Assembly: GCF_007970185.1 (NCBI RefSeq)
Contig: NZ_CP042431.1
Span: 5,332,001 to 5,396,000 of the forward strand
DNA: 64,000 nt
Origin: Pseudobacter ginsenosidimutans
GTDB taxonomy: Bacteria > Bacteroidota > Bacteroidia > Chitinophagales > Chitinophagaceae
Reading direction: 5' to 3'
Shown here: positions 26,689-36,809 of the stretch, piece after piece
How the letters are laid out: each line of letters opens with the position of its first letter
Numbering within the stretch: the stretch's first letter is position 1
Made by a program: the position numbers and the translations under genes
Notes under the pieces: generated by a model
The model's input: the letters and a program-made list of their open reading frames with translations, nothing else
The model's database searches: none
What the model was told of the DNA's origin: nothing

Positions 26689-27849
26689 GTGAGACCAGTT
26701 GACCAACTCAGAAACGATCTAAATAGAATGATCCGCCGCTTCCTTAATGGCAAAGCCACGGAAGCGGAAAAACATTTTTTAGATGCTTACGAAGCTTATG
26801 CAGATAAGCAGCCCGATATTACCGATTCCTATTCTGCCGATAAAAAAGAACAGCTCAGCGCGCAAATGCTGGAAGTGGTACGAAGGAAAACGGCTGCCAC
26901 TATTCCTTTTGCGCGTTTGCGGAGCACAAGATGGATCGCCGCTGCCTCCATACTGGTGGTCCTGGCGACAGGGATAATCCTGTATCAAACCAATAAAACA
27001 AACTCTCCCCGGGTAGCAGTGAATCCTGTTCCGGAAGATCGTCCGCCTGCTTCCAGCTCGGCACAATTGACACTGGCAGACGGTTCCCGTGTTAACCTGG
27101 ACAGTAATGGCCTTGCCGTATTGCCCAACCAGGGTAATGTAAATCTTTCCTATAAAAATGGACAACTGGAATACAGGGGCAGCAGCAATGCCAATCTGTA
27201 CAATACTATTTCAACGCCCAGGGGCGCCACTTACGAAGTTACCCTGGCCGATGGCACCAAAGTGTGGCTGAACGCAGCTTCTGCTTTGAGATATCCTGTT
27301 GCCTTTGCCGGAAATGAGCGCAGTGTAACACTTTCCGGTGAAGCCTATTTTGAAGTGGCCAGGAACCAGGTGCCTTTCAAAGTGATCGCAAATGGAAAAA
27401 GCGAAGTGGAGGTGCTGGGCACGCATTTCAATGTAAACGCCTATCCTGATGAAAGCGTTGTTGCCACCACCTTGCTGGAAGGCAAAGTGAGAGTGGCTGT
27501 TCTGGTGAACGATCAACCCGAAAAACAAAGTACACTGTTGCTGTCTCCGGGACAGCAGGCTGTTACCACGGCAGGCAAGAACCAGTTGAAGAAGGAGGCA
27601 GACCTGAACAGCGTAATGGCATGGAAAAGCGGAAAGTTCTATTTCGAAAATGAAAAACTGGAAACCATCATGAAAGAGTTCTCAAGATGGTATGATGTGG
27701 AAGTGGTGTATCAGGGTAATGATGAACTGAAAAACCGCAGGTTCTTTATGATCGTGGACCGCAAGCTTCCGCTCCGCGAAGTATTGAAATCCCTGGAGAA
27801 CAGTGGCGTTCAATTCCAGATCGAAAACAAAAAACTGATCATCCGATGA
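26689..27849 (+). CDS. FecR-family anti-sigma factor (inner-membrane signal transducer)
   Basis: 386 residues from GTG 26689; an ATG at 26728 (MIRRFLNG) is an alternative start. Residues 1-75 form the cytosolic sigma-binding part (IRRFLNGKATEAEKHFL), one membrane helix follows at about 84-102 (WIAAASILVVLATGIILY), and the periplasmic FecR domain holds the signature TPRGATYEVTLADGTKVWLNAASALRYP (about 180-207) and LSGEAYFEVA. The C-terminal FYFENEKLETIMKEFSRWYDVEVVY is the secretin/TonB-like contact domain that receives the signal from the STN domain. It pairs with the upstream ECF sigma factor. Confidence 0.94.
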   Translation: MRPVDQLRNDLNRMIRRFLNGKATEAEKHFLDAYEAYADKQPDITDSYSADKKEQLSAQMLEVVRRKTAATIPFARLRSTRWIAAASILVVLATGIILYQTNKTNSPRVAVNPVPEDRPPASSSAQLTLADGSRVNLDSNGLAVLPNQGNVNLSYKNGQLEYRGSSNANLYNTISTPRGATYEVTLADGTKVWLNAASALRYPVAFAGNERSVTLSGEAYFEVARNQVPFKVIANGKSEVEVLGTHFNVNAYPDESVVATTLLEGKVRVAVLVNDQPEKQSTLLLSPGQQAVTTAGKNQLKKEADLNSVMAWKSGKFYFENEKLETIMKEFSRWYDVEVVYQGNDELKNRRFFMIVDRKLPLREVLKSLENSGVQFQIENKKLIIR

Positions 27850-27856
27850 ATAAACC

Positions 27857-27911
27857 TGCTTTGCGAAAAAGCCCCTTGCTGCGAACAGGGGGCCGGATCT
27901 CAGGCAAAGCA
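27857..27911. promoter_or_regulatory. Structured element between fecR and susC (nested hairpins)
   Basis: A perfect outer stem TGCTTTGC (27857-27864) with GCAAAGCA (27904-27911) encloses an inner hairpin GCCCCTTG (27871-27878) with CAGGGGGC (27886-27893, one G-T pair). There is no T-tract, so it is more likely a processing or expression-tuning structure in the fecR-susC gap than a terminator. Confidence 0.45.
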
Positions 27912-27964
27912 AGATAAAAGCCTGCCAGACCTTTATTGTTTTACCTAAAACTAATTGCGAATTT

Positions 27965-30900
27965 ATGCAATCTGTCCTGTTTTTTCAAAGGATACGATGT
28001 TTTCCGTATCCCTCCAGCCAAATTGTAAAAGTTATGAGATTGATTTCTTTCTTCATGCTTGTTCTTTGTTTGCAGGTGGCTGCAAAGACCGAAGGGCAAA
28101 CTGTGAGTCTCTCAGCAAAGAACTCGAAGATCATCGAGGTGCTGAAAGCCATCCAGACCCAAACCGGGTACAGCATCATTGCCGGCCAAAAGGAACTGGA
28201 TAAGGTAGGCCAGGTCAGCATTTCGGTAAAAGACATGCCCCTGGCCGATGCTTTGAAACTGGCGCTGAAAGGAAGCGGCATCGATTTTATCATTCAGGGC
28301 CGCACCATCACGCTGGTTGAAAGCAAAACTCCTTTGCCGGGAAATGCAGCAGAACCGGAAGTAGTGGTGATGCAGATCACGGGAAAAGTGATCACCTCTG
28401 CCGGTGTGCCGCTTTCCAATGTTTCCGTAATCAATCTCACAACAAAAAAAGGAACAGTCACCACGGCAGATGGCAGTTACAAGATCGAAGCCCTGCAGGG
28501 CGAGATACTGCTGTTCACCTATGTGGGTTATAAACAGCAACAGGTTAAAGTGGGCAGGTCTGCCACCGTCAATGTTGAGATGGAAATGGTGGGCACTGCA
28601 ATGGAAGAATATGTTGTTACCGGTTATCAGACCGTGAACAAAAGAGATATGGTGGGCTCTTCCGCAACAGTGAAAGCAAAGGATATCTTCAATCCTGCTT
28701 CTACCACCATTGATGAAATGCTGCAGGGACAGATCGCAGGGGTGATGGTCACCAATTCCGGAAGCAGGGCAGGTAATACACCCACGGTAGAGATTCGCGG
28801 AACTTCCACCTTCCTGGGCAATAAATCACCGCTCTGGGTAGTGGATGGTATCATACAGCCTGACCCGCTGAAACTGGAAGGCAATGCCTCCCTGATGAGT
28901 GAGCTGAGAAATATCATCGGTAACCAGGTTTCCTGGCTGAATCCACTGGACATTGAATCGATCACTGTACTGAAAGATGCATCTGCCACTGCCATCTATG
29001 GCTCGAAGGCGTCCAATGGCGTTATCGTTATCACAACCAGGAAGATCGCAAGGGACAGAACTTCGGTCAACTATAACGGTTATGTTTCCATGACTGACCG
29101 TCCTGATTACAGCCGCTTCAACGTGATGAATTCCCAGGAACGCATCCTCACTTCCGAAGAAGCGCTCAACTGGGGCACACCCTATACATTCGTGCCGCTG
29201 AAACAAATGAATACTTTCGAAGGCATCCACAGGATGTATCTCGAAGGGAATATTTCACTGGAAACCTATCTCGCACAAAGAAAAAAACTGGAAAGCGCCA
29301 ATACTGACTGGCTGGATATCCTTACACGCAACGCCGTTTCCCAAACCCATAACGTGAGTGTATCAGGTGGTACATTCAAAAACAGTTACCGTTTTTCACT
29401 TGGTTACAATAATGAACAAGGACAGGAAACAGGCAATGACAATAAACGATATACCGCTAACCTGGTGATCAATTCCCGTTTGTCTGACAAGATCACACTG
29501 AACACCTACCTCAACGGAACGATGACCCAAACCAATAGTTTCGCTCCGTCTGTGAATCCTATGACGTATGCACTGAGTACCAGTCGCGCCATTCCTGCCT
29601 ATGAAGACGATGGCTCCCTGCTTTTCTACAATACTAGGGCATCTTATTTCCTGAATACGAACCGTGAAGCTTACGGCTTTAATTTATTGAATGAAAGGAA
29701 TAATAGTGGCACTTCTGCAAAGAATACACAGATCAATGCAGCGATCGATTTTCAATGGAAACTCACGCCCTGGCTGACCTATCAGTTGAGAGGCGGTGTG
29801 TCTGTTTCCAATCTGACAGGTGAAAGTTATTTAGGTGCCAGGACCAATTATATCGCAAAAACATATCGCGGCTACGATTACAATGAATTCGGCCCGGGCA
29901 CACCTGAATTCAAATCTGCGATCCTGCCATACGGAGGTCAGTTGTATACCAATAATGCAAAACAAACCACCAGTAATATCACCAATCTCCTGCAGTTCAC
30001 GAAAGAGTTCAACAGGGACCATCGCATCAATGCGATGGCAGGGCAGGAGATCAGGTCAAATGAAGAGACCACCATCGCGAATACGGTATGGGGATACATG
30101 CCAGAGAATGGCAACCTGCTGGCGAAACCTACACCTATCAAAAACCTGGTTCCGATCACCGGGTCCTATTCATCGGACTGGGGCGTGTTCGATGCGTTGT
30201 ATTCCGATCTGAACCCTTCCTGGAGCAAGAACAGGAACCTGACCAATTTCGCTTCCTATTTCGCCACATTCGCGTATTCCTTCAAGAACCGTTATGTGTT
30301 GAATGCAAATATCCGGAACGATATGTCTAATCGCTTCGGACAGGATGTAACCAAACGTTTCGATCCCAACTATTCATTTGGTTTATCATGGGATGTTTCG
30401 AGAGAGCCCTGGATCGAAAACAAATTGCCCTTCGTTGATATGATGCGCATTCGCGGATCCTATGGCATCAGGGGAAATGCGCTCACCAACAGGAGCAATG
30501 AATTAATACTCCGCCTCGGTTCGCTCGACAATACCTATTACGATTTCCTGAACAGGATCTACCAGTTACCGAATTTCAATTTGTCCTGGGAGAAAACCAC
30601 CGACTGGAATATCGGTTTCGATATGGGTCTCTTCAAGGGAGTGAATGTTGTATTCGATTATTATTCCAAGAAATCGGACGTGATCCTGCCGCAGGATCTT
30701 CCGTATGAATATGGATTAGGCCTCAATACCATGGACATCAACGGCGGCCTTATCAATAACCGCGGTGCTGAGATCTCGATCGAGTTCATGCCCATCAACA
30801 AGAAAGACCTGTACCTGATGGTTCGCGTCAATTCTTCCAAAAATTTCAACAAGGTTGGAAAGGCTGTAACAACTGCCACGATGTATGAGTTGTTGCAGGG

Positions 30901-31606
30901 AAGCAGCAGCAAGATCTTGCGTGAAGGTTATCCTGTGTCTGGGTTCTGGTCCTTTTCCTATGCAGGTTTGAGTGGTGTGGATGGAAGGCCGCTCTTCAAC
31001 AATATCGATGTACCTGCCGATCAGAAAAGTACTTTTGTAGACCCGCTCAGTTTTCTCGTTTATTCAGGGGAATCTGTTCCCAATTTCACTGGTGGCCTCA
31101 ATATCAATTTCAGGTATAAGAATTTACTCTTCACCAGCCAGTTCGCTGCTTTGTTTGGGGCGAAGAAACGACTCTCTTCTCCTTATTCCAGTTTTTCCGG
31201 AGATGGCAGAATGCCTGCACCTGAAGCGAATCTCGACAGGGAATTGCTGGGCCGCTGGAAAAATCCGGGTGATGAAGCCTTTACCAATATTCCTGCAATG
31301 ATCCGCGGAACGGATTATCGCTATGAGTTACCCAATCTGATCAGGTATTCCTGGTTGGATATGTGGGCGAGATCGGATATGAGAGTGATAGATGCCTCTT
31401 TCCTGCGATGCCGTCAACTGACGCTTGCCTGGGAGTTCGACGAGAAATTTTGCAAGCGGATCGGCGCTACCAAACTCAATGTGAATGCCAGTGTGGCCAA
31501 TCCTTTCGTGATTGCCAGCAGCAGGCTCAATGGCTTCGATCCTGAGCTGCCCGGCAACCAGGTGATGCCGCGTACATACACGCTTGGATTAAATGTTAAC
31601 TTTTAA
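27965..31606 (+). CDS. SusC-type TonB-dependent receptor with N-terminal STN signalling domain
   Basis: 1213 residues from ATG 27965. The N-terminus (MQSVLFFQRIRCFPYPSSQ) precedes the membrane-export segment MRLISFFMLVLCLQVAAK; this extended leader is common in STN-SusC proteins, though a start at the second Met (MRLIS) is possible. Domains in order: STN/secretin-N (VSLSAKNSKIIEVLKAIQ to TLVES, about 46-120), carboxypeptidase-like domain (ITGKVITSAGVPLSNVSV), TonB box, plug (LWVVDGIIQPD, ATAIYGSKASNGVIVITT) and a complete barrel ending NVNF. The STN domain is the one that touches FecR, and sigma and FecR genes lie just upstream, so the receptor is both importer and sensor. Downstream peptidases suggest a peptide or protein substrate. 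Confidence 0.94.
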   Translation: MQSVLFFQRIRCFPYPSSQIVKVMRLISFFMLVLCLQVAAKTEGQTVSLSAKNSKIIEVLKAIQTQTGYSIIAGQKELDKVGQVSISVKDMPLADALKLALKGSGIDFIIQGRTITLVESKTPLPGNAAEPEVVVMQITGKVITSAGVPLSNVSVINLTTKKGTVTTADGSYKIEALQGEILLFTYVGYKQQQVKVGRSATVNVEMEMVGTAMEEYVVTGYQTVNKRDMVGSSATVKAKDIFNPASTTIDEMLQGQIAGVMVTNSGSRAGNTPTVEIRGTSTFLGNKSPLWVVDGIIQPDPLKLEGNASLMSELRNIIGNQVSWLNPLDIESITVLKDASATAIYGSKASNGVIVITTRKIARDRTSVNYNGYVSMTDRPDYSRFNVMNSQERILTSEEALNWGTPYTFVPLKQMNTFEGIHRMYLEGNISLETYLAQRKKLESANTDWLDILTRNAVSQTHNVSVSGGTFKNSYRFSLGYNNEQGQETGNDNKRYTANLVINSRLSDKITLNTYLNGTMTQTNSFAPSVNPMTYALSTSRAIPAYEDDGSLLFYNTRASYFLNTNREAYGFNLLNERNNSGTSAKNTQINAAIDFQWKLTPWLTYQLRGGVSVSNLTGESYLGARTNYIAKTYRGYDYNEFGPGTPEFKSAILPYGGQLYTNNAKQTTSNITNLLQFTKEFNRDHRINAMAGQEIRSNEETTIANTVWGYMPENGNLLAKPTPIKNLVPITGSYSSDWGVFDALYSDLNPSWSKNRNLTNFASYFATFAYSFKNRYVLNANIRNDMSNRFGQDVTKRFDPNYSFGLSWDVSREPWIENKLPFVDMMRIRGSYGIRGNALTNRSNELILRLGSLDNTYYDFLNRIYQLPNFNLSWEKTTDWNIGFDMGLFKGVNVVFDYYSKKSDVILPQDLPYEYGLGLNTMDINGGLINNRGAEISIEFMPINKKDLYLMVRVNSSKNFNKVGKAVTTATMYELLQGSSSKILREGYPVSGFWSFSYAGLSGVDGRPLFNNIDVPADQKSTFVDPLSFLVYSGESVPNFTGGLNINFRYKNLLFTSQFAALFGAKKRLSSPYSSFSGDGRMPAPEANLDRELLGRWKNPGDEAFTNIPAMIRGTDYRYELPNLIRYSWLDMWARSDMRVIDASFLRCRQLTLAWEFDEKFCKRIGATKLNVNASVANPFVIASSRLNGFDPELPGNQVMPRTYTLGLNVNF

Positions 31607-33165
31607 TGGTGTCTGCAATGAATACGAAATCGAAACTTATCATACTGATGATCATACTGGGATCCGCTGCGTCCTGCAAGAAATTCCTTGAACCGCAATC
31701 CCAGCAATATTTTGTACCGAAAGACGCCAGCGCTATCAACAGCATGTTGCTCGGCAATGGCTATCCGCGCAATCAACTGGATTGCGGTGAGATCACTGCC
31801 GGCCTCCAGGTACTGGATGATGATATCGCTCTTACTACCGGTACTGCTGCATTTGTAAGTGATGCTAATTTTTACAATGCATTGTTCCATACGTTCACCT
31901 GGCAGGCTGAGATGCATACGCAGATGCGGGACAATGGAGGATATGGAAAGTATAAAAATCTCTGGGATCTCACGTATAAGCTGATCCTGGGAACCAATGC
32001 GGCACTCGATTATGTAGATATCGTGGAAGGAACAAAACTGGAAAAGAATAAAATCAAAGCACAGGCTTATGCTTTAAGAGGATTTTACTTTTTCCATCTG
32101 GTGAATCTGTTCGGCGAGCCTTATAACCATAATCCACAAGCGCCGGGCGTGCCATTGAAATTATCGAGCAAGATAGAAAATGAGGAAATTCCGAGGAATA
32201 CGGTTAAAGAAGTATATGACCAGGTGGTGAAGGACCTGAAAGAAGCAGAGAGTTATTACCTGCAATTGCCGGAGTCTTCACAGTTTGCGCCTGATTTCCG
32301 CACCAGCCTGCCGATGGTCCAACTGTTGCTGTCCAGGGTTTATCTGTACATGGAAAACTGGAAAGAAGCGGCCAGCTATGCGCAACAGGTGATCAGGGAT
32401 AACCGGTTCTCGCTGCTCGATCTCAATACGCTTCAGTTGGCGCCTGTTGGAGGCAGAAGACTTTATCATCCTTTCACTTCTTTCAAATCCCCTGAAGTGA
32501 TCTGGCTCTATGGGCTCAACGGTCAGGATATCACCCCCTGGGTATTCACCAATACTTACCTCACTGCAGCATTTAAAACAGAGCGATATTTTCTTGCGGC
32601 CCCTGAACTGGTGAACAGCTTTGAAACTGGCGATCTCAGGAAAGAATGGTATATCAGCCGGGACCAGGACAATGACAATGTATTCCTGGCATATGGAAAG
32701 GGAGTACCTTATCTGACCAATTCCAATCTTTTGCTGGCAGAAGTCTTTTCACGCGCTTTCCGTCTTTCAGAAGCCTACCTGAATCTCGCCGAGGCGGGCG
32801 CAAAGTCTGCTGAAGTAGGTGTTAACGTGGCAACCGATGCACTGAATGCGCTTCGCATCAAACGTTTCAAACCGGAAAACTATGTTCCTGTTTCAGGTGT
32901 CACCGGAGATGCGCTGGTGCAGATGGTGCGTGAAGAGCGTCGTATGGAATTATGCTATGAAGCCCATCGCTGGTTTGATCTGCGCCGTTATGGAATGCCC
33001 GGCATTACCCATACATGGCGCGTAGGGCTCAACGCCGCGAATCCGTTGAATACCTATACGCTCAAAGAAAAAGACCCTGCCTATACACTTCCCATACCTG
33101 AAGAAGTGATGAACAGGAACCGGGCGCTGGAACAAAATAAACTGGCTCCCAAAAGAGACAACTAG
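31606..33165 (+). CDS. SusD/RagB-type lipoprotein of the peptidase-linked import locus
   Basis: 519 residues. ATG 31606 overlaps the SusC stop by one base (TAATG), suggesting translational coupling; an ATG at 31618 would also give the signal peptide LIILMIILGSAASC (Cys about 24). SusD motifs are intact: IKAQAYALRGFYFFHLVNLFGEPYNH near residues 148-173, EAYLNLAEAGAKSAE, EERRMELCYEAHRWFDLRRYGMP near 445-467 and the ending YTLPIPEEVMNRNRALEQN. It is the surface lid that captures substrate for the STN-SusC pore. Confidence 0.94.
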   Translation: MVSAMNTKSKLIILMIILGSAASCKKFLEPQSQQYFVPKDASAINSMLLGNGYPRNQLDCGEITAGLQVLDDDIALTTGTAAFVSDANFYNALFHTFTWQAEMHTQMRDNGGYGKYKNLWDLTYKLILGTNAALDYVDIVEGTKLEKNKIKAQAYALRGFYFFHLVNLFGEPYNHNPQAPGVPLKLSSKIENEEIPRNTVKEVYDQVVKDLKEAESYYLQLPESSQFAPDFRTSLPMVQLLLSRVYLYMENWKEAASYAQQVIRDNRFSLLDLNTLQLAPVGGRRLYHPFTSFKSPEVIWLYGLNGQDITPWVFTNTYLTAAFKTERYFLAAPELVNSFETGDLRKEWYISRDQDNDNVFLAYGKGVPYLTNSNLLLAEVFSRAFRLSEAYLNLAEAGAKSAEVGVNVATDALNALRIKRFKPENYVPVSGVTGDALVQMVREERRMELCYEAHRWFDLRRYGMPGITHTWRVGLNAANPLNTYTLKEKDPAYTLPIPEEVMNRNRALEQNKLAPKRDN

Positions 33166-33191
33166 TATCAGGAAAACAGAAATACTGTAAA

Positions 33192-34100
33192 ATGAAAAAA
33201 AACTTTATATATATATCGATCGCAGGAATGTTCCTACTGGCTTCCTGTTCCAAAGAAGATGCAATTGTTCCGAGAGAGGATTCTCCTTTCGGTACGCGCT
33301 ATGAGTTCCCGCAGGGGAACCATGCGTATGATGCAACGGCCAAAGAGATTTTCGATCAGTTCGGCATCCGTTTTATCTATACGGGTTTCGATTCCACCCA
33401 TCTGAACCGCGCATGGCAGGGATCCACCCAGATCTACAGTGGAAAGCCGCTCAATGATGAGCAGGCAATTTATCATATCAATTTCATGAAAGAACAGGTG
33501 TTCAGTTTTCTCAAACCTGAATATGCAAAAGATATCTTTCCCCCTTACCTGTATTTAGTGAACAACTATTACTATCCCTCGGGTACCAATAAGGTGTATA
33601 GCACCGTGTACCTGGGTGGCGTTGATTTCTGGGTGAACTCGCTGTTCACGGATGCGCAAAGTACGCCTCCGGTGCCAGCTGCAAAACTAAAAGAGACCAG
33701 GGTGAGGATCCTGGCCAATGCCATTAAGATCGCATACGACAGGAAAAAGATAAATGATGCGCCCGCATTCCATTCTTTGTTTGATTATGTAACAGAGATC
33801 AAACAATACTCTTTCGAGGGAGAACATTTTTTCAGGTACAGGGGATTCCTGGGTGACCTGGATGCAACAGGTTATGCATTCTCCACTTACCTGCCTACAG
33901 GAGCCACTATCAAATACCTGACACCTGCTTATAATTTCAAAGGGTATGTATTTCTGTGCATGCGCTATACTGCCGCAGAATTGCAATCGCTCTTCCCGAT
34001 AGCCACCTATCCGAAAATTCACCAGGCAAGAACTGCCATGCTCAATTATTTTAAAGACAACTATGATCTGGACCTGGAGGCCATAGCTCAACCTCTGTAA
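33192..34100 (+). CDS. Unknown SusCD-linked lipoprotein, possibly a derelict relative of import-associated metallohydrolases
   Basis: 302 residues with lipobox FLLASC (Cys19). The N-terminal half (IFDQFGIRFIYTGFD, then FMKEQVFSFLKPEYAKDIFPPYLYLVNN and TVYLGGVDFWVN) has the layout of the zinc-metallohydrolase lipoproteins often encoded right after SusD, but no HExxH motif is present where it would be expected (the segment reads RVRILANAIKIAYDRK). It may be a non-catalytic binding protein from the same lineage; this relation is inference from layout only. It is 26 bp after SusD and 38 bp before the metalloprotease, clearly in the same operon. Confidence 0.6.
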   Translation: MKKNFIYISIAGMFLLASCSKEDAIVPREDSPFGTRYEFPQGNHAYDATAKEIFDQFGIRFIYTGFDSTHLNRAWQGSTQIYSGKPLNDEQAIYHINFMKEQVFSFLKPEYAKDIFPPYLYLVNNYYYPSGTNKVYSTVYLGGVDFWVNSLFTDAQSTPPVPAAKLKETRVRILANAIKIAYDRKKINDAPAFHSLFDYVTEIKQYSFEGEHFFRYRGFLGDLDATGYAFSTYLPTGATIKYLTPAYNFKGYVFLCMRYTAAELQSLFPIATYPKIHQARTAMLNYFKDNYDLDLEAIAQPL

Positions 34101-34138
34101 ACTGATTCCCTAAATAAGGCGATTAAATAGTAAAGTGT

Positions 34139-36769
34139 ATGAAAAAGAATCTATTTGCATTCTTCGGGGCATTATTGTGCCTGCTAAGTCACAAGAATGC
34201 TTCCGCTCAATTGTTTGGTAAGAAAAAAAAGCAGGCGCCCGTAACGAATGCTGCTCCCGCAAAACCCTATGTACGGGAATCTGATTATGACAGGCTTTTG
34301 AAAGGCGCACAGAAAGCAACCAGCAATTTTGTGACCCTTTACAAGGTGAAGGAAAAACTGTATTTCGAGATCCCGGTGAAATACCTCAACCGGGAGATGC
34401 TGGTGGCATCCACTCTCAGTGAAGTATCCGACAATGCTTTTGGTGCGGTTGGTTATAAAGCAAACAATCCACTCCATGTGAAATTTGTGGTGGAAGATTC
34501 AGTCGCATTCATCCAGCAATTGAATGTAAGGGTTACTTCAGATGATAATACTGATGGAGGAAAAGAAGCTATCAGCAAGAACTTTGGAACTTCTGTTATT
34601 GCCAAAAGCAGGATCGAAGCCTGGAGCAAGGACAGCAGCGCCATTGTAGTGGATTTCACCAATTTGTTTGTGTCTGATTTCAAACCATTCGGTTTTCTTC
34701 CAAAAGGTGGATTCCTCTCGGGTGAATTCAAAAGAGACAATTCAGCCCTGGGAGCCATCAAGGCATTTGATGATAATTTTTCCATTACATCAACCATGTC
34801 CTATGACTTGTCTATCACAGTACTGTTCTTCACTTTGTTAGACAAGTATCCCATGTCTGCAAAAGTAACAAGGTCTTTCCTTTTACTTCCCGAGGAGAAA
34901 ATGAAACCGCGTATCGCCGATGCGCGTGTTGGTATTTTCCCAACCGATAAATTACAGTTCTCCCAGCAAAAAGATGGAAGCTTCAAATATGCACTGGCTA
35001 ACCGCTGGCGCCTGGAGCCTTCTAACCCTGAGGCTTATGCGAGGGGAGAGAAAGTAGCGCCGGTAAAGCCAATCCTGTTTTATGTTGACAACGCATTTCC
35101 TGAAAAATGGAAAGAGCCCATCCGCAAATCTGTGCTTCGCTGGAATACTGCTTTTGAAGCCATCGGTTTCAAAGATGCAGTACAGGTGAAAGATTTTCCG
35201 GTGAATGATCCGGGCTTCGATCCGGACAACCTGAAATACTCCTGTATCCGTTACCTGCCTTCTTCCACAGAGAATGCCATGGGGCCTTCCTGGGTTGATC
35301 CTGCTACCGGTGAGATCATTTCGGCCACGGTGCTGGTATACAATGATGTGGTGCGCTTGCTGAACAAATGGCGTTACGTGCAGACGGCACAATTGGATGA
35401 AAGCATTCGCAGCGGTAAATTGACTGATGAACTTTTCAATGAATCACTGGAATATGTGGTAGGCCATGAAGTGGGCCATTGTCTTGGTTTCATGCACAAT
35501 ATGGCTTCTTCCAATGCTTTCCCGGTTGATTCCCTGAGGTCTGCAAGTTTTACGCAGCAATATGGCACAACGCCTTCCATCATGGATTATGCGCGTTTCA
35601 ACTATGTAGCACAGCCGCAGGACAAACAGGTGAAACTGACGCCTCCGGTACTGGGTGAGTATGATTATTTCCTGGTAAAATGGAATTATCAACCTGTGTC
35701 CGGAACTAAGAACGAATGGGATGAGCAGGCAACCCTGGAAAGCTGGGTGGATGCCAAAGCAGGTGATCCGATCTATCGCTATGGTAAGCAGCAGATCCTT
35801 TCCCGCTATGATCCCAGTTCTATCGAAGAAGACCTTGGTAATGATCCTGTAAAGGCCAGTGAGTATGGTATTCTGAACCTGAAATATATCCTCTCCAATC
35901 TCGATAACTGGGTGAAGGATGATCCTGATTTCAGTTACCGCCAGGGGATCTATGACGAAATTTCGCTTCAGTATTACCGTTATATTCGCAACGTCCTGTA
36001 CAATATAGGAGGAATTTACCTGAATGATGTTAAAGATGGTACGGCAGGAAAACTGCACCAGTCTGTTCCCAAAGACCTGCAGCAGAATGCACTTAAATGG
36101 ACGCTCAAAGAATACCGGAATGCAGACTGGCTGAACAATGCACAATTGAGAAAAAAACTGCCACTGGGCCTGGACCCTTCCGTTTCAATCAGGGGGAAAT
36201 TCCTTGGCGATCTCAAAAAACTTACAAAGAATGTATTGTTGTCTTCCCATATTTCCGATAGCCCATATGGAGTAGGAGAGTACCTCAATGATCTGTTTGC
36301 AGGTGCTTTCGAAGGAGCCATTGCAGGACGCAAATTAAGCGCCAGTGATATCGGATTGCAGAATTTCATTGCAGACATGACGCTGGAGCCTTTTGAAGAA
36401 AAGAAATCCGCCGGGCTTTTTGGACTGACTGACCAGGCTTTCTCCCCTTCAATAGATGAGGTTATTGCATATGACCTGGATCCAACAGGATTCGTGAAAA
36501 AATATGCAAGTCAAATAAGGGAAATCGAAAGCAAGGAAGGCGACGGTGCGCTTACAACAAAGATATTGTTACAGCAATTCGGGGACAGCCCTGGTTTCCA
36601 GAAGGAAATTACTACAGCAGCCATCGACAATACAAAGTTGTACCTGCTGGATATTGCACAGAAAATTCAAAAGCTGGTAAATGCAAAAGCGAAAACTGCA
36701 ACTGGTGATGACAGGCTGCACTACCAGGCATTGGCTCTGCGTATCAACAAAGTGCTGAAGAATAATTAA
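34139..36769 (+). CDS. Large exported zinc metalloprotease (metzincin-type, DUF5117/DUF4953 group)
   Basis: 876 residues with a signal peptide ending NASAQ (about 24). An N-terminal DUF5117-like beta-rich domain (DRLLKGAQKATSNFVTLYKV, KYLNREMLVASTLSEVS) is followed by the catalytic region with the extended zinc motif HEVGHCLGFMHN: His443, Glu444, His447 and His453. A downstream SIMDYARFNYVAQPQD matches the Met-turn of metzincins (Met in MDYARFNY). About 350 residues follow, with a helical C-terminus. It should degrade protein in the periplasm or at the surface. The setting in an ECF/FecR-controlled SusCD operon beside a subtilase suggests feeding of peptides to the importer. Confidence 0.88.
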   Translation: MKKNLFAFFGALLCLLSHKNASAQLFGKKKKQAPVTNAAPAKPYVRESDYDRLLKGAQKATSNFVTLYKVKEKLYFEIPVKYLNREMLVASTLSEVSDNAFGAVGYKANNPLHVKFVVEDSVAFIQQLNVRVTSDDNTDGGKEAISKNFGTSVIAKSRIEAWSKDSSAIVVDFTNLFVSDFKPFGFLPKGGFLSGEFKRDNSALGAIKAFDDNFSITSTMSYDLSITVLFFTLLDKYPMSAKVTRSFLLLPEEKMKPRIADARVGIFPTDKLQFSQQKDGSFKYALANRWRLEPSNPEAYARGEKVAPVKPILFYVDNAFPEKWKEPIRKSVLRWNTAFEAIGFKDAVQVKDFPVNDPGFDPDNLKYSCIRYLPSSTENAMGPSWVDPATGEIISATVLVYNDVVRLLNKWRYVQTAQLDESIRSGKLTDELFNESLEYVVGHEVGHCLGFMHNMASSNAFPVDSLRSASFTQQYGTTPSIMDYARFNYVAQPQDKQVKLTPPVLGEYDYFLVKWNYQPVSGTKNEWDEQATLESWVDAKAGDPIYRYGKQQILSRYDPSSIEEDLGNDPVKASEYGILNLKYILSNLDNWVKDDPDFSYRQGIYDEISLQYYRYIRNVLYNIGGIYLNDVKDGTAGKLHQSVPKDLQQNALKWTLKEYRNADWLNNAQLRKKLPLGLDPSVSIRGKFLGDLKKLTKNVLLSSHISDSPYGVGEYLNDLFAGAFEGAIAGRKLSASDIGLQNFIADMTLEPFEEKKSAGLFGLTDQAFSPSIDEVIAYDLDPTGFVKKYASQIREIESKEGDGALTTKILLQQFGDSPGFQKEITTAAIDNTKLYLLDIAQKIQKLVNAKAKTATGDDRLHYQALALRINKVLKNN

Positions 36770-36809
36770 AGAGATCATCTGCTTATTAATGCTCATCTAA
36801 AATAGAATA

